Shown here in pieces: positions 21,620-36,273 of a DNA stretch of 64,000 nucleotides (positions are counted from its first letter, which is position 1; each line of letters begins with the position of its first letter). Both the position numbers and the translations under genes were made by a program. The stretch is taken from assembly GCA_035048485.1 (NCBI GenBank), contig CM068580.1, forward strand, positions 61,025,983-61,089,982, written 5' to 3'. This DNA is from Pteria penguin (lineage: Eukaryota > Mollusca > Bivalvia > Pterioida > Pteriidae). The notes beneath the pieces were generated by a model. It had not been told where the DNA came from. It worked only from the letters and a program-made list of their open reading frames with translations, and searched no databases.

Positions 21620-23978
21620 ATCGAGATGAAAACATGTGGGTTAGAAAGATCAAGTTATATTTTTGGCAGAACGGTTAAAGGAAAATATGACTAAACATAA
21701 GAAATAAGTATGTATTATAAATGCAACTCTTACTGTTATTTTGTTCTAAAATTTGCAAAAATTTCCTCCATTTATCCACTAAAAATAATTGCAGTACAGT
21801 TAGTGGTAGGTTATCAGTATTGACAGTAGTCAGTAGGCTATATACATTGGTAATACCTACGTATAGTCCACTATGATTTACTAGTTACATAGCTATGGCC
21901 ACCTGGTGTGATTGTACGGTGTGATTCAGGGTTTTGCCTCGCCTTGTGTGAGATTAAATGACACAGTATCATTCTGTACAACCCCACTAGTAACTACAGT
22001 AATGTACCTCTACCTGACTTGTTGCTATCTGCTTTGTTTTTTTACATTTTGAGCCATCGGTGGTGGAGTTTTTTGAGGGGGGAGGCTACATCATCACTGC
22101 CCCATTTAAATCTGCATACCCTATGTTCGCTAGTGTAGTGCACAGCAGTAAAGGTAGAAGAAATGCGAACAACCAGTTATCACAGCGGGGTGTAAGGTAA
22201 TGGATGATTGTTTGACCGTGAAGCCATTTCACTTTGATCGACGATGTTTAGATAATTTGATTGCATGGGCCCTTTTTATTTTAAATTATGCTAGTCTCAT
22301 TTGTAAAAGCATCTTCATTTCAGTGCATATTATAAAGCATTCAACACAGGAGGGAATACTGTAATAATAATCTCTTTATCAAGTGTCTAAAATCCATTTC
22401 AGTGGTCAAGTAATGGTTCCCAAAGTCTAATAGTCATGTTCTTATAGTTGTCAGCGGACATTTACTGCAATATCGCTGCAGAAATATGAATTCTTACGTC
22501 TGGAAAAAAGTTCTTGTTTTAGATCTCGTGTATAATACACATCTGGAGAATCAAAGTCAAATTTTATGAAGAAAGTGCGTATTATACACAAGTGAATACA
22601 GTATTCGCCAACTTGATACTCATGTATTCAAATGTTTAGCCATTTCAATTATGAAATTACATTTGACGATTGGGCGATCGGGTAGTGCACACAGGTTAAC
22701 ATAGGTTCATTTGAATAAAATTGCTTTGTTTGATCTTTAGAATTTATCACATAACTTCAAAGAATGTGTAATTGGTATAATAGGTCATCAAAATTTGTTA
22801 AAACAACTGAAAAATTCCTGATGCAATTTTCGATCATGTATGCTATTATAGCGATGTGTGCTGTACGTGTTTTATTAAGGGTCGTTACATGTAAAAACAC
22901 ACACAGTATTATCTCGTTAGATACTCATCATTATTTTCTTTAGCAACATCAATTATTGGCTTGTTATCAGTAATCTGCTCTCGTTAATTTCCATTTACAT
23001 GTAACAAATAAATGCCCAAAAGAAAATGCTGTGTAGAAACTAAGAATGAATAAATTCGGTTTCTGTTGTTAATACTAAATGTATCTGAACAAAATTTCAC
23101 AGTTAGGTTTATTTAATTGTTATTTATTGATTTATCACAAAATTTACGCATAAAACCCCCAACAAACACTGTTGGGGTATGGTTGTCTTACGGTTGGCTT
23201 AAAATCCCTCGTTGGCTTAAAGTAGTCTGACCGCATATTTTAGGCAAATTTATTATAAATTGTTTTGATTATATATATATATTAAAGCCTAAAACATATT
23301 AAAAAAGGACTCTTGTAAATGTTGTGATCAAATTCATTGTTTTAAGTGAGATATGACTGTCTAAAACACGATGTTTGTAAACAGAATGTTTACAACCAAC
23401 TTATAACATGATCTAATTTGGAAGCCGCATCTTGGAGGGCAAGGTAAATTAACTTGACGAGTAACTTAAAAAATCTGCATCCAAGTCTGTTAAAGTTAGT
23501 ATTTACTAAAATTGTTTTCTTTTGGAGTCTCCCTTCCACATATTTGTTTTGATTAAACTGCGCATGTGCAAAGTCAGGTTATGGTTGTATTTATAGAATA
23601 CCCTCTTTATTTACGAAATATTTTCTTTTTATTTTGATATCTCCGAGGGTTTGAACCGACAAAAATGTTATTAATTAATGCAAAGTTAATAACTTTAGCC
23701 CTACAAGAAAAATACAGTTTTTGTTTTACATGCCCTAATTTTTTAAATTATACTGAATTGTAGGGTATCCAACTTTAATTCTTCATTGCTGTGTAAACAT
23801 TATTCACATTTTGGTGCAATTTTTCTATATTCTCATTATTGTAAACAACATCAAGTCATGTTAAAGGTTACCCTATTGACAAATGTGCTTTTAAGTATTA
23901 TTTAATCAATTTCAATGATGTTTTAGATCTGTATAAAATGTGTAAATGTATTTATTAAAGCTGATGGTCACTTAAGGC
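21620..23978. other. Upstream region of POLR1A, no gene recognised
   Basis: No sustained coding frame. The 5' UTR and promoter of POLR1A must lie here, since the ATG at 23,979 starts a good N terminus. No TATA box or other element could be assigned with confidence. Confidence 0.45.
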
Positions 23979-24141
23979 ATGATGGAGTTTGAAATACCAA
24001 CCCATAACCTTCACAGTGTAAAATTCCGTTTTTATAACAGAGAAGATGTTTTAAATCTCAGCGTTAAAGAATTAACCAATGCACAAACATTTGACACGCT
24101 AGCACACCCGACCATTGGTGGACTTTATGACCCAGCTTTAG
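23979..24141 (+). CDS. POLR1A: POLR1A exon 1 (start)
   Basis: Residues 1-54 plus one base. It begins [10 protein letters not shown] and contains [18 protein letters not shown], aligning with the family N terminus. Donor G/gtatgt, phase 1. Confidence 0.95.
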
Positions 24142-27100
24142 GTATGTAGTTCTTTTCATGCCATAGATTTCTAGCATAAGGCCATTTCTTGTTAATTTTA
24201 TGTTTTGCGTCACCTTGAAATTAAAAAACCTACCAGCCAGCCAGGGAAAAAAACAAAAAAACAAAAAAGAACAAAAATCATTTTCAACACTTCATCTTAA
24301 TAAAATATAAGAAAAACTTGATTTGTTTAAAGAAATTAACAATTTAATAACAAATGGAATGTATAATGACTAGAATTTGAGATCATTGCAATGTTTTTGC
24401 TTGAATTAAAAAGAAAATTAAAAAAAAATATGTATTTGATAGTAAACAGGTTGGGTGCAACCTCTCATTTGAGAGATAATCACTCAAAAGAGTAACTATC
24501 ACTGTTTTCAGTAATCAGTTCCAAGGAATGAACAGAAGTAAACAAGTACTAAAAAATTAAAGTTTCAAAATTTTGACTTAAACTTAAAAGGGTACATCTT
24601 TATAATATACTGAACATAAAATACAAAAGAAGTTGACCTTTTCAACGTACCATTTTGGAGTTTATAGCTGCAACATTTGTGCAGCTATAAACTCCAAAAC
24701 AGTAAGTTAAAAATGTCAACTTTTATGTAAACTATATTCAGTATGTTGTAAACATGTGCCCTTTTGAATTTCAAAACATAATTCCAAAATTTCATTTCTA
24801 GTACTTGTTTACTTCTGTTCATTCCTTAAAATGGATTACTGAAGAATAGTGATAGTTACTCTTTTGAGTGATTATCTCTCAAATGAGAGGTTGCCCCCAA
24901 CCTGATAAAGATGAGCATTTCTAACATTTTTAAAATTTGAATAAAATTTAAAAAAAAAATGAACAATATGTATTTGATTATAAAGATCCCGATGAATACA
25001 AAACATTTTATCAATGTTTTGTCGGACATAACTATTGGACTCTTAAATCTTGTACCAGAGCTGTCCCTAGCACTCGCCAAGTAAAGCCCCTCTAGTATTT
25101 GAGAATAAGTTTGCTCATTTTCAGCTGTAAATGCATAAGGCGATAGAATGCTTAGTGAGTTTTGCGAAAGTGATACACATATTACCGTCCCAGCCATCGT
25201 CACCCTTATTTGGGGGCTAAAAAGCAGGTTTTTTCGCGACGTGAGGTGGGGGCCTTGCAAGTATCTTCTGTGTAATGATGACACTTGTTGCAACGTTCAA
25301 AAGTCGTATTAAAAAGAGTTTAAAAGACTTAATTTTTTTGGTCTAAGTCTAGTCGCGCAAAAACTTTTCGTCACACAAAATACTTTTGTGAAATTACGAT
25401 TTTAAAGTGAATTTTAATGATATTTATTTTTTGTTGTTTTTGGTGGAAATGATTCAAAACCTACCCGCACGCGGACGCAAAACATAAAATTAACAAGAAA
25501 TGGCCTAATTTCAAAATACTTCACTGATGAGTAGAATTGATGTATACTGCCAGATACAATATGTTACCATATATTAGTTCACAAATAATGGAGATTACCA
25601 GCGCACGAGCAGTGTAACATCTATGCTACAGCAACTCCAATGGCAGCCACTCCATGTCAGAAGAGAGACATTCCAGGTAATCATGCTGTACAGGATAGCC
25701 TTCAACCTTGAGGACAGTCCTGCAGATTGCTACCTTTTGAAGTCAACAATGAGGGCCAGAGGCCACATCCATAACTTCTTTGTACTACACACCAGAACTA
25801 CAGTGTACAAGATTTCCTTCTCCCAAGTTATTAGGCTTTGGAAGTAGTGGAGGCCCCAGCATTGGACAGCTTCAAGACCCAGCTGCTTAACATCTCTGTG
25901 TATTAGAGGACTCTACAGTTTTTATCCAGTTTTTAACTTTCATTGTTTTTACTGAGCACTGTATATAGATATGTATATATGTATATAGATGTTCACCCCA
26001 TCAAGCAGAGTGTGATAATACTTAAATGGTTTGCACTGTACTGGTAGAAGAAGAAGAAGAATTCTGATCTAGTCATGAGATTTGAATCCTTAACTTAATC
26101 ATTCAAAGAACAAAGTATGAATTACTTTAAATTTTCATAATTTCAAAATTTCAGACAACACAAAAGTGGAAATTTTTTACCAGCCATTTTGTCTGGTGAA
26201 TTGGAAATTTTCACCAGACAAACAATTTTTTCACTTGCCATTTTGAAAAATGAATTAAAAAGAATTTATTTTCATTTCACATTGTCAGATTACTAGTACA
26301 TTAAAATTGTCATACTCAGATTGAAAATCAAAGCAAACGAGCTGAGAAGAAATTTCATTTTCACTTTCGTTTCATGGATGCAAAGTTTTAACACGCAAAT
26401 CGAAATGGTATAGTATGTTTGGATATGGAGATGTATAGTATATGTTAAGTCAACAGGTATCTACTGGTATGTGTTGTATTTTTAAGCTATTCTCTTTTTA
26501 CTATTATTATAATAATTGTCTTTTTTTTGGGGGGGGGGAGTATTTCAATGCTTTCCATGTAAAGGTTCAACAGTCATATTGTCCAATTTCCAGATTTTTT
26601 TCACTGAATTTTGCTGGTATTAGTGACTTTTGCCTTGTCTGCAATTTAAATTTACACTGATAATTTATACAAAAATCATGGAACCAATTTCTATCTTCAG
26701 GTCCAACTGACAAAGATGATGTATGCTCAACTTGTGGTCAAAATTTCATTTACTGTCCTGGGCACATGGGCCATATTACATTACCATTACCAACGTTCAA
26801 CCCAGTTTACTTCAAAACTTTGTATCATGTATGTACTATTATACTGTATCTGTGTGTCTGTACCATATATAAATTATAGTAAACACATTTATCTATTTTT
26901 ATGCCAGGTTTTGATGAACTGTTAATATTGATAAACCATCATCCATTTCATTTTGAACTTTCAGAGTAGGGGCAGGTTTGTCCAGCGATATAGCACTGGA
27001 TTTCCAGTTGTATGATTGGGTTAAATCCGGCTGTCTTATGGGATATTTCTAAGATAATTTATTATTTTCTCCCTCTCTATCTGTCTTTTGATGAGAGAGT

Positions 27101-30100
27101 ATAAACTGAGGGCCCATGTCGCAGTGCATGCTGACATGTAAAAAAAATCCTTTACTGCTATGGATGAGTCTGTTGCATTCGACAAAATTATGAAGTTATG
27201 CATGAGAGAGGTGATGCTGTCACCACCATATAAGTACAGTAATCTTCAGTCAGTTGGCATAAACATTAAGCAAAGAAACGAACAATCAAACTTCCATAGC
27301 ACACTCTTGCCAAAAAGTAAGAGCTCGAAAAGTAGATCACTTGTGCCTCTAATATCTGACAAACTCAGTTTTCATTCTTAGTTCATCTGAGTGCATAGAT
27401 ATTCTTGAGTGTATATGATAAAGGTGGATAAATTTTCTCAGGGCTGTCCTATCCCCTCTACTCGCTCAAAATATAACGACGTATTGCTGAGTATACTATA
27501 GTAGCATAGCATCACTCTAAGTCCACCTTAAGTTACATGTTGCAGAAATATTCTGTCCTTGAATTGAAAAATGATAAATTTTATTTTACTAAAGAATGGC
27601 CTGATGTGATAGTCAATTAGGTTAAAATAGTGTGCTGGAATGCTTTGAGGCCTTTAATCAGATGGAGATGTATTTTCAATAAAGCCAGCATGGCTCAGTG
27701 GATGAGGTGCTCAGCTTATGACCAAAAGGTCCAGGGTTTGACTACTACCGTGGGCACACTGGTGTCTTGTCTTTCAGATGAGGCATTTAAAACTGAAGTC
27801 TCACATGACAGTAGGCGTGACACCTAAACGATCCCTCACTGCTTCAGGTGGGTCCATTGCAAAGGAATAAATTTCTATGCAGTGCATCATATACATGAAA
27901 TAATTGTGGAGTGACTTAAAGCAATAATCAATTAATCAGACTGATTCATATTTGAATGATACAAAAATATGTAACGCAGAAAGCAGTAGTTCAAAACCCA
28001 TTTACCATAGAGTAGAGACTATTATTTAATATTTATTGAAATATATATGTATCTTATCTGTTCAGATTAATATATTTATGTGATGTGTGATGATTTATTT
28101 TTACAGATATTAAAAGGGTCATGTTTTAACTGTCATCGTCTTGCCATAGGATCTGTGCCAGCATATGTGTTCTCTAAGAAACTTCTTCTCCTAGAACATG
28201 GCTTATTACCCATAGTTACTGAGGTAGAAGAAATTGTGTCCAGCATAGTAGAGGAAGTACAGAAAATTTCTGAAGCTGAAAGCCTCATTCTTGAAAGAGT
28301 TGGAAAAATAGTGGATAAAGCCCTTGATGGTATTGAATTGCTGCCTTTTATCACACTCTCCTTTTTGCAAAACTATGGTAGATAGAAATGAAATATTCAT
28401 ATGTCCTGATGTCATATCACATTCTTCATTGTCCAGTTTACTTGTATAACTTTCATTTTGTCTGTCTGTCTGCAAACTTAATATTGGCCATAATATTTGA
28501 ATAGTTTAAGATAGGGCTTTGATATTTGTATATTCCTTGTAACAAGACTTTTCTATGGGTACCTCAATGTTTGACCTATCACTTCATTCACTGTACCCAC
28601 CGTTTGTTGAAACCATTAAAAAAATACCACATGCCCTTGCATGAAATGATCCATATTTTGTTTTATTCTAAAAAACCTTTCCAAAAAAGATCGAAGAAAG
28701 AAATAATTTGCAATTACTAAATAGCGATGTTAAAACTTTTCCTAACAATTACCCTGTAATATCAAGGTATTGATAATATTGATACCTTGCGCTATTTTAA
28801 TTTAAGCTGCTATCTCTTCATGAGCTCTTAATATTAAAGACCTCATTTTTTTCCATTTCTAGGAATTAATCAGTCGAAGAAGGTGCACACTAAGAATTTA
28901 GAGGCTGAGAAATCAGCAGTTCAACGTGACTTTTTATCCAATTACTTTGTGGTGAGAGGGAAGTGTCCACATTGTAAAAAGAAGCGTGCTACTCTTCGAC
29001 AAGAGCACCAAAGTAAACTTCTTGTGACAGGTTGTATTACGCCCAGTATTCTGCCTGAGGAAGAAGAGGAAGAGGAGGATGAAAACACAGATATGGGTCT
29101 CACTAAGGTTACAGAAAATATACAAAACAGGTTATTCCCATCTTTATTCAACAACACATCAAGAATCACCAAGAATCATAACTGTTTATGTAATTTTTAT
29201 GCCTATTTATTAATCAATATTATTATATTTATTAATTAATAGAGTCTTAACTTTCATAAAATTTTGATATTTTGAAATTCGCTTTGTTTTCTAAATAGAT
29301 GTGTACATGTATGCATCCATTGAGAATAATGGATGCATTTGAGTAGGTATCTTCTCTTCTTTCCTTAGGTATAACCAGTTATGTAAGACTATGTTTTGAT
29401 TTGACAAAATATATAATGTTTTTAGTTTCCCTCAAAATTTAAAAGTGAAACATGATATTGTAGTGACAGTGAGAAGTATTATGAATCTTGAATTCTTAAG
29501 ATAAGAATAATTTCTTTTTACAACAAAGAACAATAAACTCAGAATTCACTATATATCGTTCTCCAGACCTTCTGGTGAATTTATTAGAATTGGTAATGTT
29601 AGCTAGGTAAAATCCATCTTACTTCATAACCGATATTTGAAAAATAAATGTTATACATGTGTATACGCTATGACGTAATTCTTTGTTTATTGTAATTTTT
29701 CATATATCGGTTATGAAGTAAGATGGATTTTACATAGCTAATGCTACCAATTCCAATAAATTCACCGGAAGAAGGTCAGGAGACCGATGTATAGCGAATG
29801 CTGAGTTTATTGTTCTTTATTTTATGTTACTTCCCATCGGAGGACTTTTGAGATATTTAATTTCTTTTTATTTTTATGAAAAGAATCATGGCACACCTTA
29901 AAAATATAAAATTTCGTTTCATTACAAACTGTCTGGTCTTGTTAAAAATTAAAACTTTGTAATACACAAACTTCATATTTTACTTGATATAAGGGGTATT
30001 TTACCTCACAAACTTCTTGTTTGGTAGAACTTTCATATATGAATTGATGCTTGGAGTATTACGTCTCATTAAAATGACACAATTATGCCAATTTTGGGAA

Positions 30101-33100
30101 GCAAAACATCAAATATTAGCATTTAATGAGAGCTGAAATTAATATGTAAAAAGCAAAAAATCTATCGGAATACCATTTTGTAATTCTTCAAGAAAATTAT
30201 GTGCTGAAGAGTATCTATAGTAATATTGTTACTCAAGTGATATATATTTTTGTACAATGTAGTATTGAGGATGATATTGAGACAGGGAGGGATGCAGAGA
30301 ATCATGGTGACCCAAATGTTCCAGTGGAGCATCCTCTGACCCCAAAAACACCAGATAAGACTATTACTACCTTTGTTACTGTGGCTGAGGCCAGAAACCA
30401 CCTTCGCCTTTTATGGCAGAAAGATGCCCAACTTCTTCGTGCCTTGTTTAGGTCATTAGAAGGGAGCAAAGCCAAGTTCCCTACAGACATATTCTTTCTG
30501 GACATAGTGGCTGTACCACCATCACGATTTAGACCTGTAAGTTTCTTCAAGAAAAACTTTATCTTGATGTATAGTATTAAGTATTTAATCTAAAAAAAAT
30601 AACAACTCCTCTGGGCACAGTGTGAACATATATTGTTGCACTTCCCATCATAATAGTAAGGTATCGTGTTTGAATGTAGTAGGTCCTAGGTCATGTTCCT
30701 GTTGAGATTGAATTTGAAATTCTAATACTATTATAGGGTGAAATTTAAGTACATGTTTGTCTATATACAAAGCATCTTGGGACATCTTTGGTTACCCTTT
30801 TTTAAGTATTTGTATCAACTCCTAGTGATAATCGAGATATCTTGAAGAATTTGTATGTGAATTGATCTGCTTCAATAAAAAGAGATAATGAGCATGGCAG
30901 CGGTAAACATAATCTGTATTTGGGCATTCATGACAAGAAAAATATATCAAAAATTTGATTCAGAAAATGATTTTCAGTAAGTTCATGAGCCGTGAATGTT
31001 TTTGCAGGTGTCCATGATGAACGGAAAAAAGTATGAGAATCCTCAGACTGCTAACTTAGTGAGACTTATTGATGACAGCAGAGTCATCAAACAACTGCTT
31101 CAGTACAGAAAGGAATGCAAGGAAGGAAAAGAGTCTGAAATGCTACCGGTAATTTATTTAGGCCACATACACAGACAGTTGACTCTCGTGTACTTGAACA
31201 CTCATATTACCTGCTAGCTTAAAGAGATTTTAAAATTCTGACTTTATTTTCTTTGTATGAGTTTATATCCCCAACTGGAACTCTTCTTAACTGGAGCTGT
31301 TTAACATGAACCTTGTTAGTTCGAGTTATCGGGAATTGTCAGTGTATTACCGTAGTCTTTAATGGCAGTCTTGTCAAAGTTCTCAAACACCTTTGGATTT
31401 TTAGTTTCTTTAATTCTATGTCATGGTTAATTTTTGTTTTCATGACAAAGTACTAAATAGTAATTTCAACCTTAGCAAAAGAAGCTTCATTGTCTTACTT
31501 TGAAAAAAATTCCCAGATTCATTCTTGATGTTGCAGACTGATGTGTAGCACGAAATTAAAGTAATATATCAGGTTTTGATGGAGTGGAGATGTTAAATGT
31601 TCTGACATGATTTTTATAGATTTGATAGGAGGGATATTATTGTTTGTAAATTTACATGGAATGAGATAACTTGATAAATGAATGAATTGTTATTTTAGAA
31701 ATGTTGTGTAGAAATGAATTTACCTTAGTGACAGGGGCATAATTAAGTTTGACTTACATCTACTTTATATATATATATACACACTTTAAATGTGGGAAGA
31801 AAGCTAATGAAATTAGCATCTGTAATATGTAGAAGTTTTTATTTTTATGTTTGAGATGTGTATTTGCTTCAGAGTGCTTTGTCAATTGTGCCTGGGAAAA
31901 CATGGATAGAGAAGTTTCAAAATGCCTGGGTTCATCTGCAGACCCATGTAAATTGTGTAGTGGACAGTGACTTGGATAAGCTGTCCAAGGACAAGAATCT
32001 GGGCATTAAACAGGTAAGTTTAATGTGCACTCAATCTGTGTATTAAAAAAAATATTATGAACCATTCAAATCCAGCAGGTGGTATTTGTAAAGGTCTGCA
32101 AATGTATCTGGCAAAGTTGTATAATTTTAATGCACTCTAGTTGCAATACGCATTCTGATTGGTTAAATGTTTAAAAAAAACTGCAAGGGTATTCATATAA
32201 AACTGCAGTTTTTGCTATGACATAACATGCCCTTTGACAACATCTTTCAGAACTAGCATGTGGAAGCTTTTTTTCTGGTCAAAAAATTAAGAATAGGGCT
32301 ACCATGCAAGTGTTTACAAAAACTGACAGGGTATAGGCGAATCCTCTCTCAGAAATATCTGTTTCACTCAGTTTCTGACAGGGAATTTGCTAATACCCTG
32401 TCAGTTTTTTTTCTGACAGTGGAATGGTAACCCCTGATTCATATATACAGATGACTATAAGGATTTAAAAATTTGGTAGATTTAACTAAGTATTATACTG
32501 ATACCTTTATGTACCTCAAGATTCTGGAGAAGAAGGAAGGATTGTTTCGGAAGCATATGATGGGAAAGCGTGTAAACTATGCGGCCAGATCAGTTATATC
32601 ACCAGACCCTTGCATCAGTACTTGTGAAATTGGAATTCCAGAAGTCTTTGCTAAAAAACTGACCTATCCCCAGCCTGTTACTGCGTGGAACATTCAGGAA
32701 CTGCGACAAGCTGTTATCAATGGTCCCAATGTACATCCAGGGTAAGGTAGAAATATGGATGTTCAAACATATATACACAGTGATGAGTTGATAATTCAGA
32801 AACATTCTAATCCTGCATTTTTTTTTTTTTGGTCCCTTGCCAGTGAAATTGGAGGGGACTATAGTGTTTGTCTCTGTCTGTCTGTCTGTCCGTCTGTCTG
32901 TGTGGGTGGTTTCCTGACAATAACTTAAGTGAGGAATGACCAATTTGCTTCAAACTTCATACAATGTTAGCTTATATAAAGATCTAATGTGGTATTAATT
33001 TTGGGGTCAGAAGGTGAACTCGAAGGGTCACTTTTACTTAAAAAAGACATTTATCACTGTATTTCGGTTGCCAGATAATAACTTGAGTTAAGAATGATTG

Positions 33101-36100
33101 ATTTCTTTTTAAACTTCATACAATGCGCTGGCCTATGTAAAGGTCTAGGGTGGGATAGATTTTAGGGTCAAAAGGTCAACTTTAAGGGTCACTGTTATTA
33201 AAAATAGACATCAGCATAGTTCAGTTGTTGACTTATTACTGAAAATGGCAATTCATTACTGTTTCTGTTTGCAGATGATGACTATAGGTACTGATGTCAG
33301 ATATGAATAAAACAATGCTGTATTTTGTTGTCAGTTTCATTAGAACTTGATATAAACTTCACAGAATTCAATGTTATTTCTTATTAAATCATGCAGAAGG
33401 TTACCAGGTTCACATAACTGTTTTATGTTGCAAATAAAGTATTAGTCACTTCACTGTTTTATGTTTCCAATAAAATATTAGTCACCTCGTAGGTACAGTA
33501 CAGTCGGCATGGAAATAGGAAAATCCACGATCGCTGACGGACAGCCCATGCAATGCCGCCAATGGGCAGTCCGTCGGCGGCAGTATAAATTGTCTACTCG
33601 ACCCTATTACATGCCCACGATGCCGCTGGCAGACAGTTGAACGCACTAATTGCAGAACTAATAGTGAACAGGGGTGAATTAAAGACCTCATTGTACATGT
33701 ATAGGCGGGAATTTCAGAAATCTATCACAAATTTAATACCAAACCAAATGTCTAAAATGGCATGTTGATTCAAACACCACTTCATTGCATATTTTAAAAA
33801 AGAATTACAAGTCTTTATTTTCACAGTTAGTTTCACAAGTGATGAAAATCTGTAAGAAATTGCGATATCTTTATAGATGTGAATAGTGCAACTGTTATCA
33901 TGTTTTCTATATCGTGGATTGTCACTGTCTAATCTGAATGCGCTGGACAAAAAGGATTGAATGTGTTGACATTTCAGGGTCATTTACACAAGATGATTTG
34001 TTTTATGAGTTATAGTTGATAAGGGGTCTAAAGAATCTTAGAATGGTGGACAAAAGCATGTGTTTAGCCATCAGAATATGTAATGATTTATTTGAACTTC
34101 ATATTGCCTTACTATTTATTAAATTCAACACACTTTCTCGCTAGGTAACATGAAAGGGGCCCTCGTAAGAGTAACTTATTTTGGCTTCTTTATTCATTAG
34201 GTAAGCGTTTTCTGTGCAAGATCGAAATGAAGAACGTCCTTTTAAGTATTGTATGCACATGAAGTACATGTACATTCTTTAAAGAAAACAAAAATATGTG
34301 TACTTATCTATTTTATGTAAAGTTGTATGGTGATCTCTGGAGCTTTGTTATACAGGTAAATATCAGTAACTCCCCTTATGAGGACCCCTTTCACACCCAA
34401 TTGTATTAGATGTAATTTTAAGCGAGTAAGCGAATCGGGAGCACACCAGCATGGATTAGGCCATAATTAATTAATACTGGATAAATACACTACCTTCCCT
34501 GAAATTAACAATTTGGTCATGAAAAGCTTACGTTTATGTCTTTTATCCTTAAAAGTTAAAGACGATTTAAAATACATTGTAATTATCATTCGCTACTATA
34601 TTCTTGATGCTAGTCATGTAATAATGATTTCAGTGAAAGCGTAATTACATCAAAGTTTAATCTTCAACTTCGACATGTATAACTGTATGACATTCTTATG
34701 AATAAGATAATAACATTCCACCATTTGATGCTAGCGCTAACTCCGACCTCTGTCTGTCGGTTGCATTCTTATTTAAATGAGATGAGTGTATAGTGACCAC
34801 GCTGCCCATGGAAAAACGGCTGAATTGCTAATCACAAATAAAATTTCAGCCAGTAAAGCGTGGATATCTACAGGTAAATTTATTGCCCACGATGCCCTGA
34901 TTTCTTCGTTGAAAAATTAAGTTCCAAAGCGACCATACTGTACAGGTTGTGGCAGGAAACGAGTGTTGCATGTAACACTGACTGTAAGCGTGTTGAGTTA
35001 AGAAGTTTTCCACACTACTGCATCATGTTTATGATTTAGAGATCTGAAAATATTAAGTTAAAATTAATAACCGTTGTTAATTTACATGTAAATATCAGAA
35101 CATATTCGTGTAATAATTTAGTGTATCATATGCACATTTCGACAACTTATGTCTCTTCAGTGATGCTCGAGACCTAAACTTTGGAAATCCAGAGTATAAA
35201 TAATTGAAGAGCACTCATTACCACATAGACCTGAAAGTAAAAGCCAAAGAACCTATCTAAGCAGAGCTATACATGAGGGAAAATCTCCCAAGTTTAAGAA
35301 TAATTTACGAACTTTTTTCACAGTATTTTTGAAGGATGTATTTTGGGTCAGTACAGTGGTACTGAGAACATGCCTCACACAAGTGACCAATGTTAGTACA
35401 GTGTGAGATGACCAAGTGGCTTTGATAATAAAATACAATGGTGGACATAAATTTGACTACGGAAATTTTTATGGATTACAGAATCAATTTTAAGGTAGAT
35501 TCTGAAATCTTTGTCCAGATCCAGAATGTGATTTTCCTGGATAATTAGAGCTTAATAACTTAGAAATGTTGAATTTTTGGATTATCTGGACTTATATTAC
35601 AAGTATTCACCTTATTTTTAGGTGCACTTCAAAACCTCCATAAGATTAACATGGGATAATTGAAATGATAATTGTCTTCATATATTTGTTCCAGAGCATG
35701 TTTTGTGATAAATGAGGATGGGGGCAAGGTGATGTTGAGTCATAAAGATAAGATCCAAAGAGAGGCTATAGCCAAACAATTGCTCACGCCTGGATCTAAG
35801 AAAAAGGCTCTGTTAGACTGCAAACAGGTGAGACATGACAGCTTCGTTTTATAACCTCCATAAAGCCGGCGTGGCCTAGTGGATAGGGTGCTCGGCTCGT
35901 GATCGAGAGGTCGCGGGTTCGACTCCCGCCCGGGGCACACCAGTGTTCTGTCTTTCGGATGAGACAGTAAAAACCGAGGTCCCGTGTCACGGTAGGCGTG
36001 GCACGTAAAAGATCCCTCACTGCTTCGGGTGGGTCCGTTGCAAAGGTCTAAATTTGTATGCAATGCATCAGGCAGATGCCGTCACCATATACGTGAAATA

Positions 36101-36194
36101 ATCATGGAGTGACGTAAAACAATAATCAAACAAAAAAAAAAATATAACCTCCATATACATATATAACAGTTAGCAGAACATATGCATGATAATC

Positions 36195-36273
<79 letters not shown>

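Noticed and set aside
24856..25293. 145-codon minus-strand open frame
   Set aside because: It begins in the fold-back arm and lacks any recognisable motif; homopeptide-like F/I/L composition reflects AT-rich sequence.
28330..28385. Longer form of POLR1A exon 3 using the donor TATG/gtagat
   Set aside because: The shorter form aligns without insertion to the family; the extra segment has no counterpart. It remains a possible alternative donor.
33489..34952. 1.46-kb DNA transposon with ends near GTACAGTACAGTCGGC and ACTGTACAGG
   Set aside because: The inverted similarity is under 20 bp with mismatches and no clear target duplication.
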